This document shows, in pieces, positions 37,475 through 45,534 of a stretch of 64,000 bases of DNA. Below the pieces are notes generated by a model. That model worked only from the letters and a program-made list of their open reading frames with translations, searched no databases and had not been told where the DNA came from. Location of the stretch: positions 1 through 64,000 of the forward strand of contig JAKVBK010000013.1 in the NCBI GenBank assembly GCA_022447275.1. Reading direction: 5' to 3'. The position numbers and the translations under genes are program-made. This stretch comes from Oceanicola sp. GTDB lineage: Bacteria; Pseudomonadota; Alphaproteobacteria; Rhodobacterales; Rhodobacteraceae. Within the stretch, counting starts at the first letter, position 1; each line of letters starts with the position of its first letter.

Positions 37475-38208
37475 TCTTGTCAGAGGCGAAAGTTGTTGTA
37501 ACCGGAGGCTGCTCCGGCTTGGGCCGGGCAACAGTCGAGGGATTTGTTGCCGAGGGCGCACAGGTTACCGCGTTTGACCTGCAGGGCGATGCGCCCGCAG
37601 GCGCCGGGGTGCAGCATGTGGACGTGCGCGACGAAACAGCCGTGGCCGCGGCACTGGATGCTGCCATTGCAGACATGGGCGGGCTGACTGCGGTGGTGAA
37701 TTGCGCAGGCATCGCAACTGGGGAAAAGGTGGTTGGCCGCGATGGACCGCACGCCTTGGATACGTTCCAGCGGACCATCGACATCAACCTTGTCGGCAGC
37801 TTTAACGTGGCGCGCTTGGCCGCTGCGCGCATGGCAGAGCAGGCCCCCGATGCGGGCGGCATGCGCGGCGTGATCGTGAACACCGCCTCGATTGCCGCTT
37901 TCGAGGGCCAGAAAGGACAGGCCGCTTACGCCGCCTCAAAAGCCGGTATCGCAGGTCTGTCGCTGCCTATGGCCCGCGATCTTGCGCGGCAGGGCATCCG
38001 GGTCATGGCGATTGCACCGGGCATTTTTCGTACACCCATGCTCGAAAGCCTCGGCCAGGAAATCATGGACGGTCTGGCCGCAGACGTGACCTTTCCCCAG
38101 CGCTTGGGCGATCCGGCAGAGTTTGCCGCCCTCGCCCGCTTTATCGTGTCCTGCGACTATCTCAATGGCACCGTGATCCGTATCGACGGCGCCCTGCGGA
38201 TGCCCTGA
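37471..38208 (+). CDS. Short-chain dehydrogenase resembling 3-hydroxyacyl-CoA dehydrogenase type 2
   Basis: A 245-residue NAD-dependent SDR. TGGCSGLG (11-18), NCAG (77-80), S140, Y153 and K157 (YAASK) make the active site. The end of the protein, with VMAIAPGIFRTPML, GDPAEFAALARFI and NGTVIRIDGALRM, is close to human HSD17B10 and bacterial 2-methyl-3-hydroxyacyl-CoA dehydrogenases. The partners in the operon suggest oxidation of a hydroxyacyl or hydroxy acid intermediate. The start overlaps the lyase stop by ATGA. It is the last gene of the unit and converges with the VPLPA-tailed gene. Confidence 0.88.
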   Translation: MILSEAKVVVTGGCSGLGRATVEGFVAEGAQVTAFDLQGDAPAGAGVQHVDVRDETAVAAALDAAIADMGGLTAVVNCAGIATGEKVVGRDGPHALDTFQRTIDINLVGSFNVARLAAARMAEQAPDAGGMRGVIVNTASIAAFEGQKGQAAYAASKAGIAGLSLPMARDLARQGIRVMAIAPGIFRTPMLESLGQEIMDGLAADVTFPQRLGDPAEFAALARFIVSCDYLNGTVIRIDGALRMP

Positions 38209-38230
38209 GCCGGGATATTCCAGCGCCAGA

Positions 38231-38250
38231 GCCCGCGCCCGGGCGCGGGC
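38231..38250. terminator. Perfect GC palindrome between convergent genes
   Basis: GCCCGCGCCCGGGCGCGGGC is an exact 20-bp palindrome 22 bases after the SDR stop and 4 bases before the stop of the convergent sorted-protein gene. The stem is strong, but on the plus strand only a late TTTT at 38260-38263 follows. It probably ends or stalls transcription from both sides. Confidence 0.5.
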
Positions 38251-38254
38251 ACGC

Positions 38255-38992
38255 CTAGCTTTTCGATGTTCGGCGACGCCGCAAGGCAAACGCGCCCAAA
38301 GCACCAACAAGGGCCAGCCCAGCGGGGGGCAGCGGCACCACAGCGGTCGAGCCGTCATACACGTCGACCGGCTGTATCTGCAAAAACGGTGATGGGCTTT
38401 GCGGGTTTTGGATGAGCGGTGATTGCGCGATCGTGCGCACCTGCGCGGCAGTCAAGTCCGTTTCGCCGTTGAGCGTTGCATTCATCAAGCCACCAGAACT
38501 GTGTGGACCTATGCCAAGATTATGGGCGATCTCGTGGCCCAGCAGTTCGGCCCCATATGTCCCGCTGGCGAAATCAGACTGCACAAGGATGCGATTGCCA
38601 TTGATTAGGGCGCATCCCACGATGCTCGGGTTATTTCCCCCACCATCGCATGCTGTGATCGAGTCAACGAACAACATGTAGATGCGGTCCGTAGCCGAAA
38701 ACTGAACAAAAGGTTGCTGAAGTAAATACGCGACCTCGGTGCCCAAATCGTTGCCGTCGACGATCACGCTTGAGGAATCGACGGTGGTAAACCGCGGCCC
38801 GTCTAAACGCAGTGTGGGCAGAAAACGAATATCAATCGGTGCGATTGAATTTGGGGCATTGGGGTCAAAGGAGGCTTGGGAAAAGATGGCATCTAGCGCC
38901 ACTTCGTTCGTGGTGACTGTTGCAGCCTGCACCGTCAGACTGGCAGCGCACAGGGACAGCGTGACAATCGCACGCGTCAAAACGTTAAGCAT
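38255..38992 (-). CDS. Metzincin-like secreted protein with VPLPA-type sorting tail
   Basis: A 245-residue exported protein. The signal peptide runs to about residue 23 (SLTVQAA). HEIAHNLGIGPH at 153-164 is a zinc-binding metzincin core but with the last histidine at +11 from the first rather than the usual +10, and GGLMN (M170) resembles a Met-turn. Two cysteines (115 and 127) may form a disulfide. The tail is VVPLPPAGLALVGALGAFALRRRRTSKS: the VPLPA-CTERM layout, targeting processing by an exosortase. Substrate and true peptidase activity are unproven. Its own strong promoter is not obvious in the 109-bp upstream gap. Confidence 0.85.
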   Translation of the reverse strand: MLNVLTRAIVTLSLCAASLTVQAATVTTNEVALDAIFSQASFDPNAPNSIAPIDIRFLPTLRLDGPRFTTVDSSSVIVDGNDLGTEVAYLLQQPFVQFSATDRIYMLFVDSITACDGGGNNPSIVGCALINGNRILVQSDFASGTYGAELLGHEIAHNLGIGPHSSGGLMNATLNGETDLTAAQVRTIAQSPLIQNPQSPSPFLQIQPVDVYDGSTAVVPLPPAGLALVGALGAFALRRRRTSKS

Positions 38993-39101
38993 AGTACCCC
39001 CTCGAAGTCAGGCCTAAACCGAGAATCAAAAGCTGTCGCCTGCGATCGCTCGGTCGTCGCTACTTTCTCAAAGGGGCAAAAAAACGGCACAAGCGCGCCA
39101 A

Positions 39102-40976
39102 TTAGCCGGAAGCGGCCTCTGCTTTTTCTTCCAAGCTCAGCCACTCATCTTCCGCCCGGGCCAGCGCCTCGGCTCTTTGGGCCAGAGCCTCTGTTGCCTT
39201 GCGGAACTTGACGGGGGCAGATGAGAAGAGCTCGGGATCCGCGAGCAGGTCTTCAAGCTTGGCGATCTCGGCTTCAAGCCGGGCCATCTCATCGGGCAAA
39301 GCGTCGAGCCGGTGCTTCTCCGTAAAACTCAGGCCTTTGCTCTGGGGCTTTGCGGTGGCGGGCGCTGGGTCCTGCGCGGGTGCAGCAGAGGTGCCAGAGG
39401 CCGCTTTGGCGGGGGCCGATTTTCCGGATGGGGTGGCCGGCTTGGCCGCTTTCGCTTCGGTTTGAGCGGCCCCGCGCTGCGCCCTGTAGTCGCTCCAACC
39501 GCCCGCATATATGACAGCGCGCCCATCCCCTTCCATGGCCACGGTCGTGGTGGCGACCCGGTCGAGGAAATCCCGGTCGTGGCTGACCAGCAGCACCGTG
39601 CCGTCGAAATCAGCAAGAATTTCCTGCAGCAGATCAAGCGTTTCGATGTCGAGGTCATTCGTCGGTTCGTCCAGCACCAGAAGATTGGCGCTTTGCGCCA
39701 TGATGCGGGCCAGCAGCAGCCGCGCCTTCTCGCCGCCCGACAGCGAGCGCACCGGCGCGCGGGCCTGCGCGTCACTGAACAGGAAATCCTTGAGGTAGCT
39801 CACAACATTGCGGGGCTGCCCCCGGACAAGCACCTGATCTGCCTTGCCCGAGATGCGCATTGCGGGATCACCGGTCAGACTTTCCCAAAGCGTGGCGTTG
39901 GGGTCCAGCTGGGCGCGTGTCTGATCAAACACCGCAATGTCGAGATTGGTGCCAAGGCGGAGATCCCCGCTGTCAGGGGCTTCTTGGCCCAGCAGCATCT
40001 TCAACACTGTTGTCTTGCCCACACCATTGGGCCCGACAAAGGCAATGCGTTCCCCCCGCTGCACACGCAGGGAAAAGTCCTTTACGATCGTCTTGTCGTC
40101 AAAGCGTTTGGCCAGCCCCCGCGCATCGATGACCAGCTTGCCCGAGGGCGTGGCGGCCTCCAGTTCCAACGCGGCCGTGCCTTGGCGGCGCACCTGTGCG
40201 GCACGATCGCTGCGCAGTTTCTGCAAGGCGCGCACCCGGCCCTGATTGCGTTTGCGCCGGGCTGAGATGCCCTCCACAGCCCAACGCGCCTCTGCTTTGA
40301 TTTTGCGGTCAAGCTTGTGCCGGGCCTCGTCTTCCTCGGCCCACAGCTTGTCACGCCAGGCTTCAAAGCCGTCAAAACCCTGCTCTGCGCGGCGCACCTC
40401 GCCACGATCAATCCACAAGGTTGCCCGCGTCAGAGCCGACAGGAAGGCGCGATCGTGGGAGATCAGCACATAGCCGGCCCGTGTGGTGCGCAATTGCTCT
40501 TCGAGCCAGGCAATTGCTTCGATATCGAGGTGGTTGGTTGGCTCATCGAGCAGCATCAGTTCGGGCGCTTCGGCCATCAGCTTGGCAAGAGCGGCGCGTC
40601 GCCGCTCTCCCCCCGAGGCAGTGGCCGTGTCACGGGCGGGATCAAATTTCAGCCCTTCCGCCGCCATCTCCACGCGGTAGGCCTCCGAGGCCTCGAGCGC
40701 GCTGACCGCGTAGTCGCCCAAGGTTGCATATCCGCTGAGGTCAGGGTCCTGCTCCATGTAGCCAGTGGAGACGCCCGCTGGCAGCACGCGCGCGCCGCGG
40801 TCCGGCTCGACCAGCCCGGCAATCACTTTCATCAACGTGGATTTGCCAGATCCGTTGCGCCCCACCAGCGCGACCCGGTCTTGCTCATGCACGACGAGCG
40901 ACAGGTTATCGAAAACAGGATCACCGCCGAAGGTCAGCGAGATGTCGGAAAGCTGGAGAAGGGGTGCACGCGCCAT
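39102..40976 (-). CDS. uup: ABC-F family ATPase, Uup-like
   Basis: A 624-residue cytoplasmic protein with two ABC ATPase domains. Walker A of the first is GRNGSGKST at 39-47, with SGGERRRAALAKL and LMLLDEPTNHLD; the second has GPNGVGKTT near 311-319, LSGGEKARLLLARI and LLVLDEPTNDLD. An Arg/Lys-rich linker with KIKAEARWAVEGISARRKRNQGRVR joins them. The C-terminal region is a Lys/Ala/Pro-rich spacer and a coiled coil (about 550-620), the DNA-binding domain in Uup. Uup has been linked to transposon excision and ribosome function in Escherichia coli. The paralogue at 7361 is of a different subtype. Confidence 0.93.
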   Translation of the reverse strand: MARAPLLQLSDISLTFGGDPVFDNLSLVVHEQDRVALVGRNGSGKSTLMKVIAGLVEPDRGARVLPAGVSTGYMEQDPDLSGYATLGDYAVSALEASEAYRVEMAAEGLKFDPARDTATASGGERRRAALAKLMAEAPELMLLDEPTNHLDIEAIAWLEEQLRTTRAGYVLISHDRAFLSALTRATLWIDRGEVRRAEQGFDGFEAWRDKLWAEEDEARHKLDRKIKAEARWAVEGISARRKRNQGRVRALQKLRSDRAAQVRRQGTAALELEAATPSGKLVIDARGLAKRFDDKTIVKDFSLRVQRGERIAFVGPNGVGKTTVLKMLLGQEAPDSGDLRLGTNLDIAVFDQTRAQLDPNATLWESLTGDPAMRISGKADQVLVRGQPRNVVSYLKDFLFSDAQARAPVRSLSGGEKARLLLARIMAQSANLLVLDEPTNDLDIETLDLLQEILADFDGTVLLVSHDRDFLDRVATTTVAMEGDGRAVIYAGGWSDYRAQRGAAQTEAKAAKPATPSGKSAPAKAASGTSAAPAQDPAPATAKPQSKGLSFTEKHRLDALPDEMARLEAEIAKLEDLLADPELFSSAPVKFRKATEALAQRAEALARAEDEWLSLEEKAEAASG

Positions 40977-41093
40977 GCCCGCCAGCTATGGCGCGCAGGC
41001 GCCCGGGTCAAGCCACTTGCGGCGGGCGCGCACAGTGCGATGCGGGGCTTGCGGCAGTGGCACCGCGTGAAAATCTGCGGAATGAGCCCGGCC

Positions 41094-41843
41094 CTACCCC
41101 ACAGCTGCGCGCAGGAGCCGTTTGCGGGCAGCGGGGATCGCGGCGATCTCGAGCCCGGTAAAGACGTGCAGCGTGTCGAGGTCCCGGTCGACCACCGCAT
41201 GATCGCTAACCCAGCCCCCCATCTTGAGATAGGTGCGCAACAAGGGCGGCATCGCGGCCATCGCCCTGCGCCGATCCGGCCTGTGCCCACTGCCAAGGCA
41301 CAACGTGTTCGGGGCTTTGATCCGGGGCCGCCAGCGTTGCGGCGCGATGTGACGGGCCGAAAGCAGCGCGAAGGCGTCAGCATGGGCTGTGGCCTCAGTT
41401 CCGTTGAAGGACGAGCACCCAAACAGCATCTCGACCCCGTCCCGATCAACCCGGCGGGTGAGGTCTGCCCAGGCAACCCGCAGGATATCAGGATCCTGCG
41501 CATCGGGATGGATGCAAAAGCGGCCAAGCTCAATCATCGGACCACCGAAGGCTGACAGAGCAGACAGATCGTAAAATTGCGCGGCGTAGCTGCGCGCGAT
41601 GTCGTGCCCGTCCGACAGGGGCAGAATTCGGAAACAGCAGACCAGCGCACTCTGGCCCGCAGCTGCCCGCTGCCGATCTTCAATCATGATATGGGTACAA
41701 AGAGCATCAAAAGCATCCGAGTCGTCATGACCTACCGCACCTCGAAAGCACAGTGCGCGCAGCGCCAGAACCGCCTCGAGATCCGCAGGGGATGCGGCCT
41801 CTCTGGCGTGGTACCGGCTTGTTGCCTCACGCGGCGCTGTCAT
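41094..41843 (-). CDS. olsB: Ornithine/lyso-lipid N-acyltransferase (OlsB-like)
   Basis: A 249-residue GNAT-fold acyltransferase that would transfer a 3-hydroxyacyl group from ACP to ornithine, the first step of ornithine lipid synthesis, common under phosphate limitation. IELGRFCIHPD (near 104-114), the LFGCSSFNGTE segment and the tail MPPLLRTYLKMGGWVSDHAVVDRDLDTLHVF fit OlsB. The companion olsA is not adjacent. It is transcribed toward uup and is divergent from msrB. Confidence 0.85.
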   Translation of the reverse strand: MTAPREATSRYHAREAASPADLEAVLALRALCFRGAVGHDDSDAFDALCTHIMIEDRQRAAAGQSALVCCFRILPLSDGHDIARSYAAQFYDLSALSAFGGPMIELGRFCIHPDAQDPDILRVAWADLTRRVDRDGVEMLFGCSSFNGTEATAHADAFALLSARHIAPQRWRPRIKAPNTLCLGSGHRPDRRRAMAAMPPLLRTYLKMGGWVSDHAVVDRDLDTLHVFTGLEIAAIPAARKRLLRAAVG

Positions 41844-41977
41844 CGGCTCTCCTGTCCGTGAAAGGGGCTTGGCACGCCGTGCCCCACGCTTAAATATGAT
41901 CCGAAGATCGTTTCTTGGGCCAGCCTATCATGCCATGCGCCCGCACGGAACGACAGGACAGGAGGAAGATGCCAGCC

Positions 41978-42379
41978 ATGGAAAAAGTCACGAAATCCGA
42001 CGCAGAGTGGCGCGCCCAGCTTAGCGATCTTGCCTATAAGGTGACCCGCAAGCACGGCACAGAACGCGCCTTCACCCATGACAATTTCCCCAAAGAACCC
42101 GGTGTTTTCAAATGTGTATGCTGCGGTGCCGATGTATTTGATCAGGCTCATAAGTTCGACAGCGGCACGGGTTGGCCCAGTTTCTGGCAACCGGTGGACA
42201 GCGTGAAATCCGATATCGTAGGGGAACGCGTTGATCGGTCTTGGTTCATGACACGCACCGAGGTGCATTGTGCGCAATGCGATGCCCATCTTGGCCACGT
42301 GTTTCCCGACGGGCCCGCGCCCACCGGGCTGCGCTACTGCATCAACGGCGTGGCGCTGGACTTTGAACCAAGCGACTGA
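41978..42379 (+). CDS. msrB: Peptide-methionine (R)-S-oxide reductase
   Basis: Reduces methionine R-sulfoxide in proteins and restores oxidised residues. The two zinc CxxC pairs (CVCCGADVF and [12 protein letters not shown]), [11 protein letters not shown] and the active-site cysteine in GLRYCING are present. The start is uncertain: ATG 41978 gives the family N-terminus [11 protein letters not shown] with an AGGAGG ribosome-binding site 12 bases upstream, while ATG 41969 has it only 3 bases away. 133 residues. Monogenic, with a terminator shared with bamE at 42429-42457. Confidence 0.95.
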   Translation: MEKVTKSDAEWRAQLSDLAYKVTRKHGTERAFTHDNFPKEPGVFKCVCCGADVFDQAHKFDSGTGWPSFWQPVDSVKSDIVGERVDRSWFMTRTEVHCAQCDAHLGHVFPDGPAPTGLRYCINGVALDFEPSD

Positions 42380-42428
42380 ACCCAGCAGCGAGGGCGCGCA
42401 AAGCTGCACGGATCATACGACAAAAGAG

Positions 42429-42457
42429 GCCCGCAGCGCAGATATGCAGCTGCGGGC
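42429..42457. terminator. Bidirectional terminator between msrB and bamE
   Basis: GCCCGCAGC (42429-42437) pairs with GCTGCGGGC (42449-42457). The plus-strand stem is followed by ATTTCTTT and the minus-strand stem by CTCTTTTG, so it can end both convergent transcripts. Confidence 0.85.
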
Positions 42458-42467
42458 ATTTCTTTGA

Positions 42468-42947
42468 TTATTCAACCGGAAGAGCAATCCGGCCAATGTT
42501 GCCGAACAGCTGGCGGATCAGGCTGAGGCCGTCCACATTGCTGTCGGTCACCCGGCGACTGAGGGCAACCACGTTGCCATCCTCAAGCCCATAGCGCTCT
42601 ACGTTGCTGACCACGCCGGAATCATCGAATGAAATCGCCACGATCTCGCGGGAGCTGACCGTCGGGGCGCGTGCGCCAACGGTGCGTTTGGTCTGAGCGA
42701 TGTAGTAAAAGCCGCTCTCGTTCAGAACGCCCGACGAGGTCGGCGAGCCGATCACCTCCGCCACCGTTTCGCGGGTGTCCACGCCAACGATCACGTCGGC
42801 CAGTTGTTCATCCGTAGGCACATAGCCGTGTCGGGTCTCAAGTGGGCTGCAGGCGGCGAGGCTTGCGCCCAACAGCAATGCCGCGCCCAAAGACCGTATC
42901 CGCGTTGATCCAGCCCATATTCCGGTGCTCTTGCCTGCTGTCGCCAT
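42468..42947 (-). CDS. bamE: BamE-family outer-membrane lipoprotein
   Basis: A 159-residue lipoprotein of the SmpA/OmlA family, the small stabilising subunit of the BAM complex. The lipobox is SLAAC with the lipid cysteine C33. The remaining protein has the family's TDEQLADVIVGVDTRETVAEVIGSPTSSG and a strand reading FYYIAQTKRT. A 15-residue stretch of polar leader precedes the hydrophobic part; the start may be later. It converges with msrB and is divergent from the DUF177 gene. Confidence 0.9.
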   Translation of the reverse strand: MATAGKSTGIWAGSTRIRSLGAALLLGASLAACSPLETRHGYVPTDEQLADVIVGVDTRETVAEVIGSPTSSGVLNESGFYYIAQTKRTVGARAPTVSSREIVAISFDDSGVVSNVERYGLEDGNVVALSRRVTDSNVDGLSLIRQLFGNIGRIALPVE

Positions 42948-43032
42948 GCTGCCCTCTTGTCTCCAGCGCGCTCCATCGCCTAAATCCCCCTACACCACGC
43001 AGATGCACATGTTCAAGAAAGGAAGCCGGCAC

Positions 43033-43635
43033 ATGCCTCCCGCAGATCATGGCACACCGCCCCAAAGCAGCCCGTCCGGCCCCAAGGCAAACGCCGATTC
43101 CCTGCGTCTTTCGAGCTTGCCGCGCAATGCGCCGCGCAGCTTTGATTTGCGCCCCGATGACACAGCCCGCGGGCAACTGGCCCGCGAGTTGGGCCTCGAT
43201 GGCCTGCGAAAATTGCGGTTTCACGGCACTCTGACACCGCTGGCCGGCAAAGACTGGGCATTGAAGGCCAAGCTGGGGGCAACGCTGGTGCAGCCCTGTA
43301 TCGTGACGGGTGCGCCTGTCACCACACGCGTGGATGTGACAGTCAGCCGGGCCTACCAAAAAGATTTCGTGATGCCGTCAGAGGCCGAAGCTGAAATGCC
43401 AGAGGACGACAGTGTTGAGGCACTGCCCGAGACGCTCGATCTTGAGACGGTCATGACAGAGGCGCTTGCACTGAACGTTCCAGACTATCCGCGCTCACAG
43501 GGCGCTGAGCTTGGCAGCCTGACGGCCACACCTCCGGGCGCAGAGCCTTTGCGGGACGAAGATACCAAGCCATTTGCGGGCCTGTCGGCGCTCAAAGCCA
43601 AGCTGGATGAACCGGGCGGCGAATCCTCACAATAA
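43033..43635 (+). CDS. DUF177 protein (YceD-like, ribosome-associated)
   Basis: A 200-residue protein of the DUF177/YceD family, usually encoded beside rpmF and linked to 23S rRNA handling in plants and bacteria. I start at ATG 43033 behind a GGAAG site; earlier ATGs at 43003 and 43009 exist. The domain ends LETVMTEALALNVPDYPR, typical of the group, which in many members binds a Zn site; here no CxxC pair is visible. The stop lies 371 bases before rpmF with a promoter and leader in between, an unusually long gap for this conserved pair. Confidence 0.85.
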   Translation: MPPADHGTPPQSSPSGPKANADSLRLSSLPRNAPRSFDLRPDDTARGQLARELGLDGLRKLRFHGTLTPLAGKDWALKAKLGATLVQPCIVTGAPVTTRVDVTVSRAYQKDFVMPSEAEAEMPEDDSVEALPETLDLETVMTEALALNVPDYPRSQGAELGSLTATPPGAEPLRDEDTKPFAGLSALKAKLDEPGGESSQ

Positions 43636-43794
43636 AAGCCGCTCGGTACTTTGAATGGCTCAAAGGGGCGCTAAGGGGCCTAAACAGGCGGCGGCAGGCT
43701 CTTTGATGCCCTCCTTACGGTGGGTGAGTCGCCCCGCCTGGTCAGTTTTGTCGCATCAAAGCCCCCCAGACACCGGCAATGCTGCATTCTGCGC

Positions 43795-43822
43795 TTGCAT
43801 CAAGACATTAAAACGCTATTTT
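43795..43822 (+). promoter_or_regulatory. Predicted promoter of rpmF and downstream genes
   Basis: TTGCAT (43795-43800) and TATTTT (43817-43822) lie 16 bases apart in the 371-base gap before rpmF. A transcript from here would carry a leader of about 180 bases. Apart from this and the hairpin at 43970-43987 I see nothing else in the gap that I can name. Confidence 0.45.
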
Positions 43823-43969
43823 TCGCGCTCCGCCGCACAGCAGTGGTTGCACCGGGCGCAGACCCGGCGTAAACGGCGCGAACGCCTTACCCATTCGGCC
43901 GTGCGATTCACGGCGAAACAGGCAAACCGAAACACTGGACGCCCCCAGCGGCGTCTCCGATGAAACGCC

Positions 43970-43987
43970 CGGAGGCAACAGCCTCCG
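43970..43987 (+). other. Hairpin in the rpmF leader
   Basis: CGGAGGC (43970-43976) pairs with GCCTCCG (43981-43987) over an AACA loop, 19 bases before the rpmF start codon. The spacing would leave the ribosome-binding region (GAGGTTGAG) exposed but adjacent. It could be a binding site for L32 or another feedback regulator, or a chance fold. Confidence 0.3.
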
Positions 43988-44006
43988 CCAGACCCGAGGT
44001 TGAGAC

Positions 44007-44213
44007 ATGGCTGTCCCCCAGAATAAGGTCACCAAGTCGCGCCGTAACATGCGTCGCGCACATGACGCTCTCGTTGCAGACAATCCGGCAGAATGCCCGA
44101 ACTGCGGCGAACTCAAGCGCCCGCACCACGTCTGCGGCGCCTGCGGCTACTACGCAGATCGCGAAGTGATCGCAGCGGTTGACGAAGTCGACCTCGACGA
44201 CGACGCAGCCTGA
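44007..44213 (+). CDS. rpmF: 50S ribosomal protein L32
   Basis: The zinc-containing large-subunit protein L32. In 68 residues it has the start [19 protein letters not shown] and the CxxC zinc pairs C30/C33 and C43/C46, so it is the zinc (C+) form. The acidic tail [11 protein letters not shown] is an alphaproteobacterial feature. It precedes plsX and fabH in the widely conserved rpmF-plsX-fabH order. Confidence 0.98.
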   Translation: MAVPQNKVTKSRRNMRRAHDALVADNPAECPNCGELKRPHHVCGACGYYADREVIAAVDEVDLDDDAA

Positions 44214-44297
44214 TTGGAGCGTCTGCCCGCACCATGAACCCCCGCACCGAGACACTCGTCGGCGGGGCCTTATGGGCCCGGGTACTATCCTATGCAC

Positions 44298-44326
44298 ACG
44301 GGTGCGCCCTGATCGGGCGCGCCCGT
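44298..44326 (+). terminator. Strong stem-loop between rpmF and plsX
   Basis: ACGGGTGCGCCC (44298-44309) pairs with GGGCGCGCCCGT (44315-44326) with one G-U pair and a five-base loop. It is followed by CTTTTCGTGTTT. It has the form of a terminator, or of an attenuator that lets part of the transcript continue to plsX. Confidence 0.7.
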
Positions 44327-44394
44327 CTTTTCGTGTTTGGGCCTCTTTGCAATAGCCCCTTGACGCGCAGCCCTGCCTCCGCGCGAATGGGGAC

Positions 44395-45534
44395 ATGGCT
44401 ATGAACACGACACAGGCAACCGCACCCGCGGAAGACTTGGCCGCGATTGAGGGCAAAACCGCCATCTCGATTGACGCGATGGGCGGCGATCGCGGTCCCG
44501 CCGTTGTCGTGGCCGGGCTGGCCCTTGCCGCGCGCGAAAACCCTGACCTTGCCTTTATCCTGCACGGGCCTGCACAACAGCTGAAACCCATCGTTGCCAA
44601 AAAGGGCCTGCGCGACCGCGTCGTGATCCGCGAGGCGGGCGGCGTGGTGACCATGGATGAACGTCCCAGCCACGTGATGCGCCACGGCAAAGGGACGTCG
44701 ATGTGGTCCGCGATCGACTCAGTACGGGCGAAAGAGGCAGCCGTTGCTGTATCGCTGGGAAATACGGGCGCGCTGATGGCCCTGTCGATGTTGCGCCTGC
44801 GCAAGCTGAAGGGCGTGTCCCGCCCTGCAATTGCCTGCCTCTGGCCGACCCGGTCTTCCCATGAGTTTGCGGTGATGCTGGATGTCGGCGCCGATATCCG
44901 CGCCGATGCGAAGGACCTTCTGCAATATGCGATCATGGGGGCTGCCTACGCCCAGCGTGGTCTGGGAATCGAGCGGCCTGTTGTGGGCCTGCTGAATGTG
45001 GGCACAGAAGAACACAAAGGGCGCTCTGCGCTGCATGATGCCTCAGAGTTGATCGCAGCCCGCGCTGACGCGGCGCGTTTCACATTCGCCGGGTTTGTTG
45101 AAGGTGGCGACATCCCGGGCGGCAAGATCGACGTGATCGTGACCGATGGCTTCACGGGCAACGTGGCCCTGAAAACCGCCGAAGGCACCGCTTCTTTGAT
45201 CGGTGATTTCCTGCGCGAGGCGTTCAATCACTCGATCCTGTCGCGTCTGGCGGCCCTGCTGGCGCTGACATCGCTCAGCCGTCTGCGCCAGCGCATTGAC
45301 CCGCGCCGGGTCAACGGTGGTGTTTTCCTCGGCCTGAACGGGACCGTGGTCAAATCACATGGCGCTGCCGATGCCACGGGCGTTGCGGCGGCCATCAAGC
45401 TGGCCTTCCTTCTGACGCAGGCTGATTTCACATCGACTCTGACACGGCGCATGGATGCCGATGGCTCGGTCACCCCCGCTGCGGCCGATGATACGGACGA
45501 GCCAGGCGGGGCTCAGACAGTGGCACGTACATGA
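44395..45534 (+). CDS. plsX: Acyl-ACP:phosphate acyltransferase PlsX
   Basis: Makes acyl-phosphate from acyl-ACP, the first step of phosphatidic acid synthesis with PlsY. A 379-residue soluble protein, peripheral to the membrane, with SIDAMGGDRGP (25-35) and GGVVTMDERPSH. The central loop SLGNTGALMALSMLRL and the VTDGFTGNVALKTAEG segment are family hallmarks. The last 30 residues are low-complexity. A second ATG at 44401 is equally possible. Stop and fabH start overlap by ATGA. Confidence 0.96.
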   Translation: MAMNTTQATAPAEDLAAIEGKTAISIDAMGGDRGPAVVVAGLALAARENPDLAFILHGPAQQLKPIVAKKGLRDRVVIREAGGVVTMDERPSHVMRHGKGTSMWSAIDSVRAKEAAVAVSLGNTGALMALSMLRLRKLKGVSRPAIACLWPTRSSHEFAVMLDVGADIRADAKDLLQYAIMGAAYAQRGLGIERPVVGLLNVGTEEHKGRSALHDASELIAARADAARFTFAGFVEGGDIPGGKIDVIVTDGFTGNVALKTAEGTASLIGDFLREAFNHSILSRLAALLALTSLSRLRQRIDPRRVNGGVFLGLNGTVVKSHGAADATGVAAAIKLAFLLTQADFTSTLTRRMDADGSVTPAAADDTDEPGGAQTVART

